This document shows, piece after piece, positions 46,640 through 59,022 of a stretch of DNA of 64,000 nucleotides. The position numbers and the translations under genes were made by a program. Each line of letters opens with the position of its first letter. Within the stretch, counting starts at the first letter, position 1. Below the pieces are notes generated by a model that was not told where the DNA came from, ran no database searches, and saw nothing but the letters and a program-made list of their open reading frames with translations. This DNA comes from Nissolia schottii (taxonomy: Eukaryota; Streptophyta; Magnoliopsida; Fabales; Fabaceae). Where the stretch lies: contig QANU01068870.1 in NCBI GenBank assembly GCA_003254905.1, positions 294,148 through 358,147 of the forward strand. Direction: 5' to 3'.

Positions 46640-49575
46640 GAATTATGCAGGCCTCAAAGCAACAAGAACGACCTTCCAAAGAATTGTATAAAGAGAAAGT
46701 CATTGTTGGGACAGACAGAGAGGAAGAAGAGGATGATTCTTCAAAGAAGATGAGCCTCTATCTCCTCAAACTAATTGAAGCAGAAGTAGCCATACTGCAA
46801 GGAGGCTACATCAGGGAGAATCATTCACCATAAATAGGGAGCATTTTAATTTTCTAGCACCTTAATTAATTTTCTCTAGTTAGTTTAATTTCTGCATAAA
46901 CTTGTTTGTCTGAAAACAATACTGAGTACTAGTTTATCTTACTTAAGATTGATGCATGAACAAATACAACACGTGAATTGAATTGTTTCAGGATCCATAA
47001 TAAACCTGTGTGAGTACATGCATAGATACCATGAACATGTCAATATGCATTTATCTACTTGATTGTATGACCATAACATTGAACATATTTTGAAATTAAG
47101 GAAATTAGACCTGACCCAAATGAGGGAGTTTAGCCTATACACTAAAAGAGATAGAGAGAATCACCATTGTTTTGCACAATTGGATTTGCTTGAGTCTCTG
47201 ATTTTAATAATGGTATGGAAAGAATAGGAAATGATCAAGGCATTCTGTTCAATAGAATTAAACCCACTTGGGCAAATAACGACTACCCTGATTAGGAATA
47301 TCCTTTGATACCCCATTTGAGCCTAACATGAGAAATTTCTTGGTTGTTACATAATCCTTGATCCTTAAAAGAAAAACAATGACATCCCTTATTAAGAGAG
47401 CATTCTCTTGGATTATGTGTAAAAATCCAAGTTAAGGGGGAGATAAGGGTGAGCAAAAGTGGGAGCAAACACACATTGAATCAAAAGAACAGAAGCAATA
47501 AGGCAGAAAAGGAGGAAAAATCTTATTCTCAATCACAAAACAAAAGAAAAGGAGAAAAAGAAAAAGAATTGAGAAAAAGCAAGAAGAAAAAGGGGAGGAA
47601 AACAATGTTGAGGAAAAAGAACAGGTGACAACAGGAGTTGGTAAATAATGCTCTCTTAATTAGAAATATTTGCATATCCAGAAAAACCAATTTTCCTTGT
47701 AGCCTGGCTACATTACAACCCTCGAAAGTCCTTCTGTGATCCTTGAATGACCATACTATTGGATTGAATTGTGAGACGGGTAACAAATTTAAATTGTTGT
47801 GATTCAATGGTGACATTGAGAGAAACACTCACCTTGAACTAGTCCACTGACCATTGTGCGAATTAATATAATTCCCTTGATGAAAAGACATTGGATAGTG
47901 TGCTCTGTTTATAGCATTCAAAATGATTATGCATTTGATTACTGATAAGGTTATTCTATGATGTCTCACAGGTCTCCAGCTTAAACTGCATGAAATAATT
48001 CAACAAACTACAATAACTGATTGTTCATGAGCATCGATCTTTTGTTAAATAATTCTGCATCGATCTTTTGTTAAATAATTCTATTACCTCTTGTTTGAGG
48101 ACAAACAAGGTCTTAAGTCAGGGGGAGTGTTAAGTGTCATATTTACACAAATTCGACCAGTAAAATGACACTTGTTTTAAAAGAATTATTTGACTAAATT
48201 CCTCATTTTTTGTAGGATTTATAATATATTCTAAAGACGGATACAAACATGTCAAAAGGATGAAAGCAAGGAAAATCCCACAAAGAATGAAGCGGAAACC
48301 AAAGGGGACGGAAGAACTGAAAAAAAGGACAAGTATAGAGAAGAATCGCTCAACGGACTCACAAAGCCGCTCAACGTCCAGAGTCAAATCGCTCAGCGGT
48401 AAACACCAATTCGCTGAGCGACTATACCACGTCCAGTCGCCAACAGGCTGGCGCCGCCCTGCAAAAGTTGGCGCCACCCTACAAAAGCTACCGCCGCCAG
48501 CTGTAGCCGCCATGACAGCCTGTAGCCGCCCCTGCTCTGCAAACCGCTCAGCAAAATGACCCTGGACCTCAGTGGAAAAGACCTAATCGCTCAGCGGCAT
48601 GACCCAGTCCGCTCAGTAGTGAGCCCAAATTTTGCCTATAAATAGAAGGCTGAGGCACTCTTCAAAGGAATCCCCTTCCCCCATCAGAGTTCACTCTTCT
48701 CTTATTTTCATTTGTATTCAAAAGCTTAGGTTAGTTTAACAACAAAGAGGAGGCCGGTGAAGGAGCCAAGAATGATCAAGGAAGCACGGCAGTCGTTGTC
48801 ATGACAGCGTGAGAACGTGTCATGGTAAGCGTCCATCACCTTGCCTCTGAGATTATCTCTTGTAAGATGGATTTCTAATCCTCTTGTTGTTGGAATTTGA
48901 TGACTATTATAGCATGATTGTATCCATGTAACTTTTGCATTATGAATTTATCAATTTCTATGATTTGCTTGAATCGATTTTACGCTTAATGCTTTTTTAG
49001 CTTAGCTACCTAAAGCATGATTTTAAACTGCATTGTTGCGCGCGAAAGCGGCCTAATAAAGTTGGAACTAAATCAATTCATCTGGTAAACCTAATTGCTA
49101 GACATAGAGTTAGGGTTATTAGTCGTTTTAAATTATGGAATAATGCTGGTATACTTTATTAAGTTTGTGCACGAAAGTGACATCATAATAAAGGAAACCT
49201 GATGATCTTTTCATGCTCGAAAGAGACGAACAAGTTAAGAACTGGTGGCAAGGAATCAATGAAATGATAATTCTGTTGTACTAAGTAAATGGATACATGA
49301 AACTATAATAGAATTCAATTTCTAACAAGCTTCCTGATCTACCTCTGATTTGTTGCCTATTTATCTTTTATGTTATTTATGTAGTTTATTTAAATATCAA
49401 TCATTTTACCAATCCTTCACCTTATTGTTTAATTAACAAACTCAAGAATGGTATTTTTACAACTCCCTGTGGATACACCTATACCCGACTATACTACAAT
49501 TGGATTCCTTAAAGATCTGAAAGTTGTAAAGAAGAATATATATATATTAAACGACGAGAGTATAAAAAGCTTTCA
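46640..49575 (+). mobile_element. 5'-truncated relative of the gag-only element, with 3' LTR
   Basis: From about 46640 the sequence follows 37070-38540 of the complete element: gatgagcctctatctcctcaaa, the aggctacatc block, the gagatagagagaatcaccattg block, and gaggacaaacaaggtcttaagtc before the PPT. The LTR starts at 48128 (TGTTAAGTGTC) and ends at about 49575 (agctttca), 1448 bp. It is clearly diverged from the 33.4-kb element. The gag and 5' LTR are missing. A 26-bp tandem duplication of gcatcgatcttttgttaaat lies at 48031-48082. Confidence 0.75.
48128..49575 (+). repeat. LTR of the truncated relative
   Basis: CGCTCAGC-type motifs start at 48347, 48368, 48390 and 48412 (inverse sense), then at 48545, 48588 and 48610. 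Spacings are 21-22 bp or about twice that. TATAAATAG is at 48637-48645. The leader and the downstream gcgtgagaacgtgtcatggtaag block align with the complete element. Confidence 0.75.
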
Positions 49576-50580
49576 ACCCAGGAGCCTACGATCTGGCAGG
49601 GCCTATTAAAAAATATAATCAGGCTCAGACTTACTGAAAGGCATGTTTATCATAACAACCCAGGCTTAGGCTGAGGCTGATTGGAAAGCCTGCAAATTAT
49701 GCCTACTAGATCAACATGTTATGCTATTGTGCTTATTTGCAGAAACACTTATTGTAGGTCTCACACACGCAACAACATCACAAGAGAGAGCTCGTTTAGC
49801 CACTGAGCTATCGCGCGCCTTTGTTATTTAAATGCGTAATTATTTTATTTAACCATAATAAGTTGGAAGCAGGGATCGTCACCCTTAATTTCATTTCTTA
49901 TCTCAGTGCTGCTCTTTGTTCTCGTCACTCAAACCCTCACCCACTTCATTGTTTGCTCTCCCTCTTGTTCATCTCACCACCTCCACTTCCACTGTGGCAC
50001 AACCACGAGCATGTCATTGTTTCCCTCTCTTTCCTTGTCCCTATCTACAAGAAGGAGCTCATCTTTGTGCTCAACTCCTCCAACAAACCTGACACACAAC
50101 ACTTGACGAAAGGCGCCCATGCGTCCACCTCTGCATCCCTTGAAATGGCATTCTGGAGATTTTCGAAGCGACGCACGACCGATCACATGATTTATGTTTT
50201 TTCATTAACCGCTTGTTTCATTTTTTTGAACAATTATTGTTGTGTTTGTATTTTTTTTAAATGATTTTAAAGATTTATTGTTCACTTTCATATTGTTATG
50301 TTTTGTACTTGATTCAATTTTATGATTATGAATTCTGAATGATTATTATTGTTCAATGAATGATTTCTAATTTCTTTGTTTGTTCAATTTCATATTGTTA
50401 TGTTTCTGTACCTAATTATCATTTTGATTAAGTTGAGTTTTTTCATAAATTTTTTATGAACTTTCTAATCTTGCAAGCCTTCTAAACAAGGTTCAGGCCA
50501 AATTTTTGAAAAGGTTAGGCTTAAGCCAAAAAAAGGAGTCTGTGACAGGCCACAGTAGGGATGTTAAAAAATCCCAACAG
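49576..50580. other. Spacer with decayed repeats
   Basis: Two GGCCT/AGGC-rich patches (49580-49700 and 50470-50560) flank about 0.75 kb of otherwise unremarkable sequence; they may be the two ends of an old MITE. The frame 49821-50264 has no recognisable domain and is not called. Confidence 0.35.
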
Positions 50581-52135
50581 GCAGGGACTCTGACACACAC
50601 CAAAACGTCGTTAATTTCAGTGCGAGATCAAATAATAATTTAGAAAACTAAATTAACCCCAAAAACATAGTAAAGGGGGCTAACCTAGGTCGTCTCTCAA
50701 GAAAGCAATTAGAACCAATTAAAATTGCAATTAAAAAAAGGGGGGGTTTGGATTGATGAATAATAGTAAAAATAAAGCAAAATAAAAGTAAGTTAACAAT
50801 GATAAAAAAAAAAAAAGCAATATCCTGCATACAGTGTTTCTAGATCAAGGATTAATTGTCATTGGCTCCTAATTAACAATTCATAAGGGGGATGTTGTTT
50901 ATTAGTTGAAATCTCTAACTAATACGCAATTCAGCTAAGAGACTACGATCGTCAATCCCCTAAGCATTTATTAATATAGGAATTAAAACTAAGATCTCAG
51001 CATTAAAAACCTATATCAATTATGTTCCAATTGCACAACCTAATTAAATCTAATTAGTTTCCCAAAAAGTTCCCAAATCCTAAATCAATAAATCCTACAA
51101 TCGTCAAGATCTATCAACCTAGAATTAACCCTAACCAATAACATGCAATCGCTATATTATTAATCACAGGCGGAACAAATCATGAATAAACATTAAGCAC
51201 AAGACCTCGAATTAATCCTAATCTAGAGTTACCGCATGCAAGATATTAAGAAACTACTCCTCCATGGGTGGAGGATAAAAACTCATAATAAATAAAAATA
51301 ACAAGAGAGTAGAAAATAATGGAAAATTGAAATAACAAAACCTGAAAACAATAACGGAAGGAATTCGCAAATAATTGGGAGCTTGCGTTGTCAATGCGAG
51401 CGCTCCAACAATCCTTGAATAACTAAGAACTAAGCACTACTAACATAAACCTAAAGTGCAATAAAATAAAAGGAAAAGTGCAGAAAATAAAAGTGGAGGC
51501 TGAGTATGAAGTTCTCTCCAAGTTGTTGAGAGAGGATATTTATTTGTAGAGGATTGGCTAAAAGTGGAAGTAATTCCCGCACTTTTGCACAGCAGTCAGT
51601 AAAATCGCGATAACTTCGGCTACCGATATCGGATTGAGGTGATTCAAATCTCCAATTAAAGCTAAGAGATAGATCTACAATTTTGTAGTTGAGGTCAAAT
51701 CGAGATTCAATCTCCATCCTGGCGCAAAATCCGTGGCAAAGTCAGCATTAAAAATCCTCAGCAAATCTTTGACCAAATCTTTTTGAATTTGAATTTAATC
51801 TTGAATTTATTGGTCTCAATCTTCTCTTCAAATCTCTTCTTTGAAATTTATATCTTATCAAATCTCCTTCAAATCCTCAATGATCCTCTTGACAATTTAT
51901 TTTCTGCAATTAAAAAAAAGAAAACTAAAAAAGTAACAAAAGAAATCTACTCATTAAATTCTAAGATAAAGTAGTGCTTAAAATTGCATTTTTCTAAATT
52001 TCTCACAAAAGAGGATAATGTGCAAAACATATTAATTAAGCATTAAAATTACATATTTTTAGTATACAAGGTTCAATTATAGAATAATAAAATAGGGTAT
52101 AAAATCCACCGATCAAATTACTCCACACTTGAACA
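50581..52135 (-). mobile_element. Probable LTR in reverse orientation
   Basis: On the minus strand, sequence before about 52135 reads cttgcatgaggacatgcaattgttcaagtgtggag, the pre-LTR and PPT-like context seen in Athila-like elements. It is followed by tgatcggtggattttatacc, and the unit ends near 50600 after gagagacgacctaggttagc. Exact borders and target duplication were not found. No coding sequence is seen. Confidence 0.4.
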
Positions 52136-53536
52136 ATTGCATGTCCTCATGCAAGAAACTAAGAACTAGAGCAGACTCAAAATGAAAATAAAATAAAAAA
52201 TAAAGAAAATCTTTTTGGTGCGACGACACTATTTACATCCCCCTACAAAGCCGCGAAACTCAGGGAGGCACTTAAGCCGACTCACTAATTACCAGACAAC
52301 TGTGCAAAATACATGCCAATCCAAAAATAAAAATACATTTAGACAAGAGAACTTAGATAGAAACAGTACACTGAAGTTTAAACTTATTATTCAGTAAAAC
52401 AGAAGTAACAGCAATTCTAAAACAATTTCGGTGGGGGCCTCTGCCATTGTTTCATCAGCAAGTCTGTCTACCTTGGTACCAACATCTTCCGAGTAATCAC
52501 CATGAACCTACAAAGAAGCAATTAGCCAAGTTATCAACATTAATGTTGTACAATGTCGTAATCAAAACAGAGCTATCTGTCAAAGAGGGAAATTTTATAA
52601 TTAATATTTTTTAATATAATATTTGTGAAGAAATGCATCATAAACTCATGCTCTGCAAATTTTTAAACTTCTTATAAATTAATCTCTTCAATTATTTGAC
52701 TAATGAAAAATTTGTCAAGTTCATATAAATCATTTAATGATAACCAAAATCTTTGAATTCAGTTCTAAGACTTGTCAAAAATAAGAAAATTTAGCATGAG
52801 AGAATATTTATCACACGAGGCCCATAAGAAATCACCTATATGTATAAGACTTTTAATGTGTAGTAATGATTTAGCAGTTAATTATTTTTGTCGATGTAAT
52901 ACATGATTAAACGTATTTATATTTTTACATTGACAATGAATCAAAACTACATATTAGTATTTAAATTAACGTATATATGTTTTTAAAAATATATATAAAA
53001 AATGAATATTACAGATTAGTATAAATTATCAAAGTATATGACAAAATGTTATAAATAGTAAAAAATTATATTTAAAAAATAACGAATATTTAAATAGTAA
53101 TATTTATAAAATTTATATTAAATAATTAATAAAAATTAGTATTTTTCATTATATAACCTTTTGACTTTTGTTTCCTTGTTAGAATTTGTGCGTGAGGAGA
53201 CCTGTTCATTGTTATGAAATGATAATATTATGTCATGCTACTTTACAATTAAAAAAATGTCTTATATAATTTTACAACAAAAATTGCATAATATTAAGAT
53301 TTAAACAGTACTATCAAATGTTATACACTAGCCAAACTTACATTTTATAATGGCTTATTCTATTGCGCTTGCCAAAATGATCCAGTGACATTAAGCTACC
53401 TTCAACAAAAATAACAAAAATAAAAAAGAAAAGGTCAAGCAATTCCTACCATCACATCATTTTACATCAAACAAACAATCCAAAGGAAACTGACATAATA
53501 ATGACAATGTACCTTTGGAAATAACAGAGTTCTTCT
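52136..53536. other. AT-rich spacer, 3' side of the NLR
   Basis: The first 300 bp may hold a 3'UTR exon of the NLR (acceptor-like tttgtag/gttcatgg on the minus strand near 52510). The rest (52580-53160) is very AT-rich without repeats or genes that can be named. Confidence 0.4.
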
Positions 53537-56137
53537 TCAGCTTTCATTAGCTTTAATTATGGATCCATCGATAATAATCTGTTTGATGTGAGATATCTTG
53601 GACCAATACTCTCCGACTTGTGGCTGACATTTTCTACCTAATTCAGGACAGCCTTTTATTGCCAAGAATTCAAGGGCGGTTAGGCAATGGATGTCATCGG
53701 GGAGAGATTTCAACTTTGGACAACCAATTATGAAGAATGTTTTTAGAGAAACCATTGTTGACAGGCACTCAGGAAGCGCCTCAAGGTTGTGGCATTCTTG
53801 AATGGTCAAGCCTTGTAATGTGCTCGTAGATCCTTGAAGCCAATGAGGAAAGGTCTCCGCCAGCTGTGGCAAGGATTCAATATGTAAGAATTTTAACCTC
53901 AGGTTGGAGTTCTTGTCCGACAATTCCAAATTCTCACAGCCAGTAATTAACAAACACTTTAGCTGTGGAAAATGGTTAGTATCAAGTGGCAAAGACTTCA
54001 ATCTCTTGCAAAACGCTACATTCAATAATCGAAGAGTGTGCAGTTTTGTCCCTACAAACAAGGACTCGAGGTTGTCACAACCACCAATATTTAACTCGTC
54101 AAGAGATCCCAGGCTTGCAATGTCACTCTCAGGTAAAACGGATTGGTTGGTGGTTATATCCAGTCCTCGAAGGCTGATCAAGTTTCTTAACTTTTTCGGC
54201 AATGTTTCAAGCTCTGTACATCCAGCTAGGCACAACACTTGCAGATTTTGAAGCATGCAAATAGAATCAGGAAGTCTCTTTATTTTCTGATTATCTTGAA
54301 GAGAGAGATATCTTAAATGTTTTAACTTACAAACACATCGGGGCAATGTCTCAAACGTAGAATAACTCAAATCCAAGTATCGCAAGTACTTGTAACCTGA
54401 CGCCCATGTATTCAATAGAGACTCATTGTTGGCTCCTATTCCTTCAATAGGAAACAATATAGTTTTCACATCTGCTGATTTTGGGATGGAAGATTTGCTT
54501 GCCAAGATGTTGTTTTCAACAAATGACAAATGCTTAACACTCTCAGGTATATTTTGAATGTTTGAATTGACCACTAAGCACTCATCTTTTGCAACATAAA
54601 GTGCAAGATCATGCACTAAATCATGTATTGTAAAAACATAACCAATCCCAAAATCCACAACCTTCTGAATTAATGATCTTGATATTAGTTCATTCAGATA
54701 TTGATTGGAAATATCTTCTAGAGTTTGGGTTTTGTTTGGCGATGCAATGAGACCTAATGCTCCCCAAATAGAAGTCACATGAGAACTTTCATAGAGAAAA
54801 TCCTTTGGGAAAAGGGAGAACAAAGCAAGGCATTGCTTCAAGTAGGATGGCATTTGATCATAGCTTAACTTTAATGAAGGCAATATGTCATTTTCTTTTT
54901 GTGGCAAATTCCAAATTATATTATCTCTCACAAATTCCCACTCGCCTGTGTCGTGTTTTGAAAACAATAAACTTCCAAGCGTCCTTATTGCCAAGGGAAC
55001 TCCTTTGCACTTTTTCACAATTTCTCTTCCAATCGTTACCAACTCTGGATGCTTTTCATCATCTCCTTCTTTGAAAGCCCATTTAAGAAGCAGAGACAAC
55101 GAATCCTCCAGAGAAAGGCCTTTTAAAATGTAAGGCGAAATGGTGCCCATCATGGAGGCGATCGCATGACTACGTGTCGTCACTAAGACCTTACTTCCTT
55201 GGTTAGCCACTTGCAACAAATCCCTCAACTCAGCCCATTTAACAGGGTCCTGATTCCATACGTCGTCCAAGACGAGCATGAACTTTTGACCAACAAGCTT
55301 GTTTGTTAGACGATTTGTTAGTTGCTCCATGTTTAATTCCTTTAAGTTCTATTGGCCCACATGAGCATCAATAGGAGCAAACTCATCAGCACAACTTATA
55401 ATTTTAATAACCAGTTGCCTAACATCAAAGTCATCAGAAACACACACCCACATTCTCATTTGAAAAGAATCAGTTATCCTCGTGTCATGGAACACAAGCT
55501 TAGCAAGTGAGGTCTTTCCCATTCCTCCAATTCCCTGAATGGGGAGAATAGAGATTCTTTTATCACCAGCACCTCTAGGATTATGTTGCATCAAGAGTTG
55601 TTGTATGATCTCTTCTTTATCTTGTTCCCTCCCTATTACATCTGACTCAACAACATGGGAGTATGTCATGTCCCTCCTATACACAACTCTCCTATCAACA
55701 TCGATTCTTTCAAGGCCAAACTTATCCCTGTTAGCTGCAACACCCTCTAACCTTTTCTTGGTTTCTCTAATTTGTTTAGCTATCTTACAGCGAAACACAA
55801 GCGGATTAGAACTTGAGAAGAAGCGATCTACCTTGGTTTTGATGGTACCGTAAGTTTTGACCACTTGCTTGCGTAAAGCTTCACACTCAACTTCATCAAG
55901 CACGTTCTCAGCATCAGAGAAGATGTGTTTGATCTGCTTCAGCCATTCTCGCAACTCATGGTTTTCCTCCTGCTTCTTCTCAGCATCCAACAACACTTGT
56001 TTGATGTATGATACAGTTTGCTTAAACTCTTGCAGGTCATCATATACACCCAACACCAAAGAAGCTTCTTCGTATGCACGAGAAGCTACTTTCCCAATCA
56101 GCGACTCTGCAATGCTGAAGAGGAACGATTCTGCCAT
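53537..56137 (-). pseudogene. CC-NBS-LRR (CNL) disease-resistance homologue with one in-frame stop
   Basis: CNL proteins are intracellular immune receptors that sense pathogen effectors. The start is ATG at 56137. Residues 1-130 form an Rx-type coiled coil (MAESFLFSIAESLIGKVASR). The P-loop GIGGMGKTS is near residue 205, followed by RNBS-A with WVCVSDDFD. A TAG at 55349-55351 then stops the frame after about 262 residues. The same frame continues with NLKELNMEQLTNRL, kinase-2 LVLDDVW, RNBS-B GSKVLVTTR, GLPL as CKGVPLAIRTLG, an MHD-region variant TIHDLVHDLA, and about ten leucine-rich repeats to 53537. With the stop ignored the length is about 866 residues, normal for the RGA-like group, with no other break. 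The stop may be a null allele, a sequencing error, or read through; the upstream piece alone would be a CC plus P-loop fragment. Confidence 0.9.
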
Positions 56138-57278
56138 GGCTACCTATCATCACGAGATCAAAGATATGTTAATTAATTAGGAACTAATGCATAATGACTC
56201 TATCAAGAACACAATGTGACATTTTTATAACTTTTAATCTTAATCATTCATAAAAGATCTAATGATCATGATTAATTTCAACTTACCAAGTGCTCGAAAG
56301 TGCCAAGAAAGCAAGTGCCACACAGTTTCAAGATGCAGGGGATGTGCCTGTAAAACATTAATTGGTGAATATTTTGACAAAAAATTTATATTTTTTTTAT
56401 GAAAGTTCTAAATTTATTTAAGACGAAAAATCACTGGCGATATGAGGGACCAGAATGTCTAGAGCACAACCTCATACCATACATTAGAACTTAAAGCTAT
56501 AGCTATAGCTAATTTTGCTAGACAATCAACCACATAATTTGTAGAATGATAATTGAAATTAATGACAATTGAAATTAATGAAGCAAGAATTATCTATATT
56601 AATATAAATGAAAATTGGAATTAACGAAGCAAGAATTATCTATATTAATATATAAAACATAAGATTAATCAAACAACAGAAATGACACATGAAGTGACTA
56701 TGAGATTTTAACAATTAGCGTTATTTATTTATAAAAAAAACCTAAAATAAATTAATAAAATTCATAAATAAGAAATTTGAACAAAGACTTGAAATCTATG
56801 ATCAAGGAGATTAAAGGTACGTTAATTAATTACAAATTAATGCAAAATATATATATATAAGGGGGAATTAGCTAAATTCCGAAAACTTGAGAAATAGCTA
56901 AATGACTCATGAAGTGACTACGAGATTTTGGAAAATTCACGTTATTTATTTAAAAAAAATTCCCAAAATAAACAAAAAAAGATCATAAAGAAAGAATAAG
57001 AATCATATATTTGAACAAAGAATTGAAATCTATTTAAAACGGAATGGGGATAATTGAGCCTTTCAAGATACATCTAAAAATTACATATAAATGCATAAGA
57101 ATAATAAATTTCATTAATTAAAAAAATAAATAATAATAATTAAAATATTAAGTATATATCTGTAGTTAAAGAGAATTATTATATGTACAGAAAAAAGAGA
57201 AATTATATATAAAAAATTAAAAAATAATAATTCATAAAGTTATAGGAAATTGGAAAACCGAAAACAAGCATAAATACC

Positions 57279-57310
<32 letters not shown>

Positions 57311-57417
57311 AACAACATGAGAAATTTACTCAGTTGACTAATTGACTAATTGTGGATAAACTATTTTAGGGGGAAAAAAATTAGGTAAATAATCTACAAC
57401 TCCTAAACATTCACTCA
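56138..57417. other. 5' flank of the NLR, with diverged direct repeats
   Basis: Two stretches (about 56685-56850 and 56900-57095) share gaagtgactatgagatttt, cgttatttattt and a gaacaaagacttgaaatctat-type block. A second pair of gaagcaagaattatctatat lies at 56580 and 56625. A TA microsatellite is at 57281-57304. No coding sequence is seen; the promoter of the NLR would be here. Confidence 0.5.
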
Positions 57418-57425
57418 ATTGCAAG

Positions 57426-57746
57426 TAGGGCTGTCCAATGGGCTAGCCTGACCCGTTTAGGCTCGATTTGGCTAACCCGTGGGCCTAAGCAGGTCGAGCC
57501 CTAACGGACTTTTACTATTCCCGGGTCGATTTTTATATATTTGGTCCATCCATTTATGTGGATAAACGGGTTAGTCTGCGAAGTTTATCTATGTTAATAT
57601 TAAACGGGCCAATTGGCCCATGGGTTAAACGGGTCATGCATGAACAAGATTTTGCTATTTACGGGTTGCATTTTATACATTAAATCCGTCTATTTAATCG
57701 GGTAAACGAGCTGGGCTCGAGGGTCGGATTCATTTTGACAGCCCTG
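57426..57746. mobile_element. hAT-type MITE (321 bp) with 8-bp target duplication
   Basis: Ends are TAGGGCTGTC and GACAGCCCTG (one mismatch as inverted repeats). Identical attgcaag flanks lie at 57418-57425 and 57747-57754. The interior is GGGCC/CGGGT-rich with internal inverted phrases (taaacgggtcatg; taatcgggtaaacg). It has no coding capacity. Confidence 0.85.
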
Positions 57747-57754
57747 ATTGCAAG

Positions 57755-59022
57755 TAAGCATCTCAAATTTCTAAACCTTTCAATTTAACTGTTAAACTTT
57801 CACTCACTTTTAAATAGCTACCGCTAGTCATTAACAATTTCAATTAAATCTTTAAACTACAATAATTTTTATTGTTAAACCTTATGTGAAATTATTTTTA
57901 ATATACTAATATATTGAAATGTTAGAGAATGTCGACATGTCAAAATCTGAGTGTTATGCGATAAAATGTTTACTTATTTTTTTCTTAATTTCTCTTTTGT
58001 TATCTCATTAAATATTATTTAATAATATATTAATAGGTTAAAAAGTTAAAACGTATTTAACCATAAAATTAGAATAGTCACGTATTTTTTCTCATTCTTA
58101 ACAAGTAATATCAAAGTAAATTAAATTATTTTTTTCACATAATTTATTTTATTTTTTTAGAAAAATATTAATATTTGTATAAAAAAACATTAGATAGAAA
58201 AATAAATAAAAATCTTGTTTTAAAAAATGGTTAAAATTTTGATACTTAATACTCATAAATCTTGTTAAGTCATTTAGTAAGAGCAATGTTTTAAAAATTA
58301 TTGTATTAAGAAATCAATTAAAAATTTTATAACCTTTTGTAATTCTTTTTAAGTGAGTTAAAGTTTAAGAATATAATTAAGAGATTTGATGGTTGATGAT
58401 AACTATTTACTAATGACTGAAAATTTAAGAGGTAAATTGAAATATTTAAAAGTTTAAGATATCTACTAAAAATTTAGGGGGTGTAGATGTTATTTTTTAA
58501 AAAAAAAGATTTTAAAATCCAATCATATCTAATCTAATCATTTTATTAAAAAAATGTATTAGCATGATTCAATCAATAATTTCTCCCGCATTTTAGTGAA
58601 ATATGTTGAGTAAAAACTGTCATAACCCTAAATAAATGCTGAAATGACTAGCATTAAACATTATTAATTTAAAAGCTTTAAAATTTAAATATGTGACACT
58701 TTAATACAACACCTCTCTTTCATTCTTTTTCATGCACTATTACGTTTGATCATTCTACTCACCTTTGATCTTTTTTTGCCCTCTCATTCCTTTTCTCTAT
58801 ATTTTCTGCAAAGAGATTTCTTTCTCTTACTCCTCTCATGCTTGAAAAATTAGAATTGTCACACTCATTCCCTCTCATTGTTTTCATTTCAACTTCTTTT
58901 TCCTTATCTTTGCTTTGTGTTATTGGAGGAGTTTTGTTTTTCCCCTTTTTCTTTTTTAACTTTGTAATTATTGGATAGAAATAGGATTATGATGGAGATT
59001 CACAAGACAATACCGATGCATC
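57755..59022. other. AT-rich intergenic spacer
   Basis: No frame, RNA gene or repeat that can be named. A pyrimidine-rich stretch at 58700-58960 could be a leader or promoter region but no gene follows. Confidence 0.5.

Noticed and set aside
53904..56180. Plus-strand frames opposite the NLR
   Set aside because: They are antisense shadows of the conserved minus-strand coding sequence.
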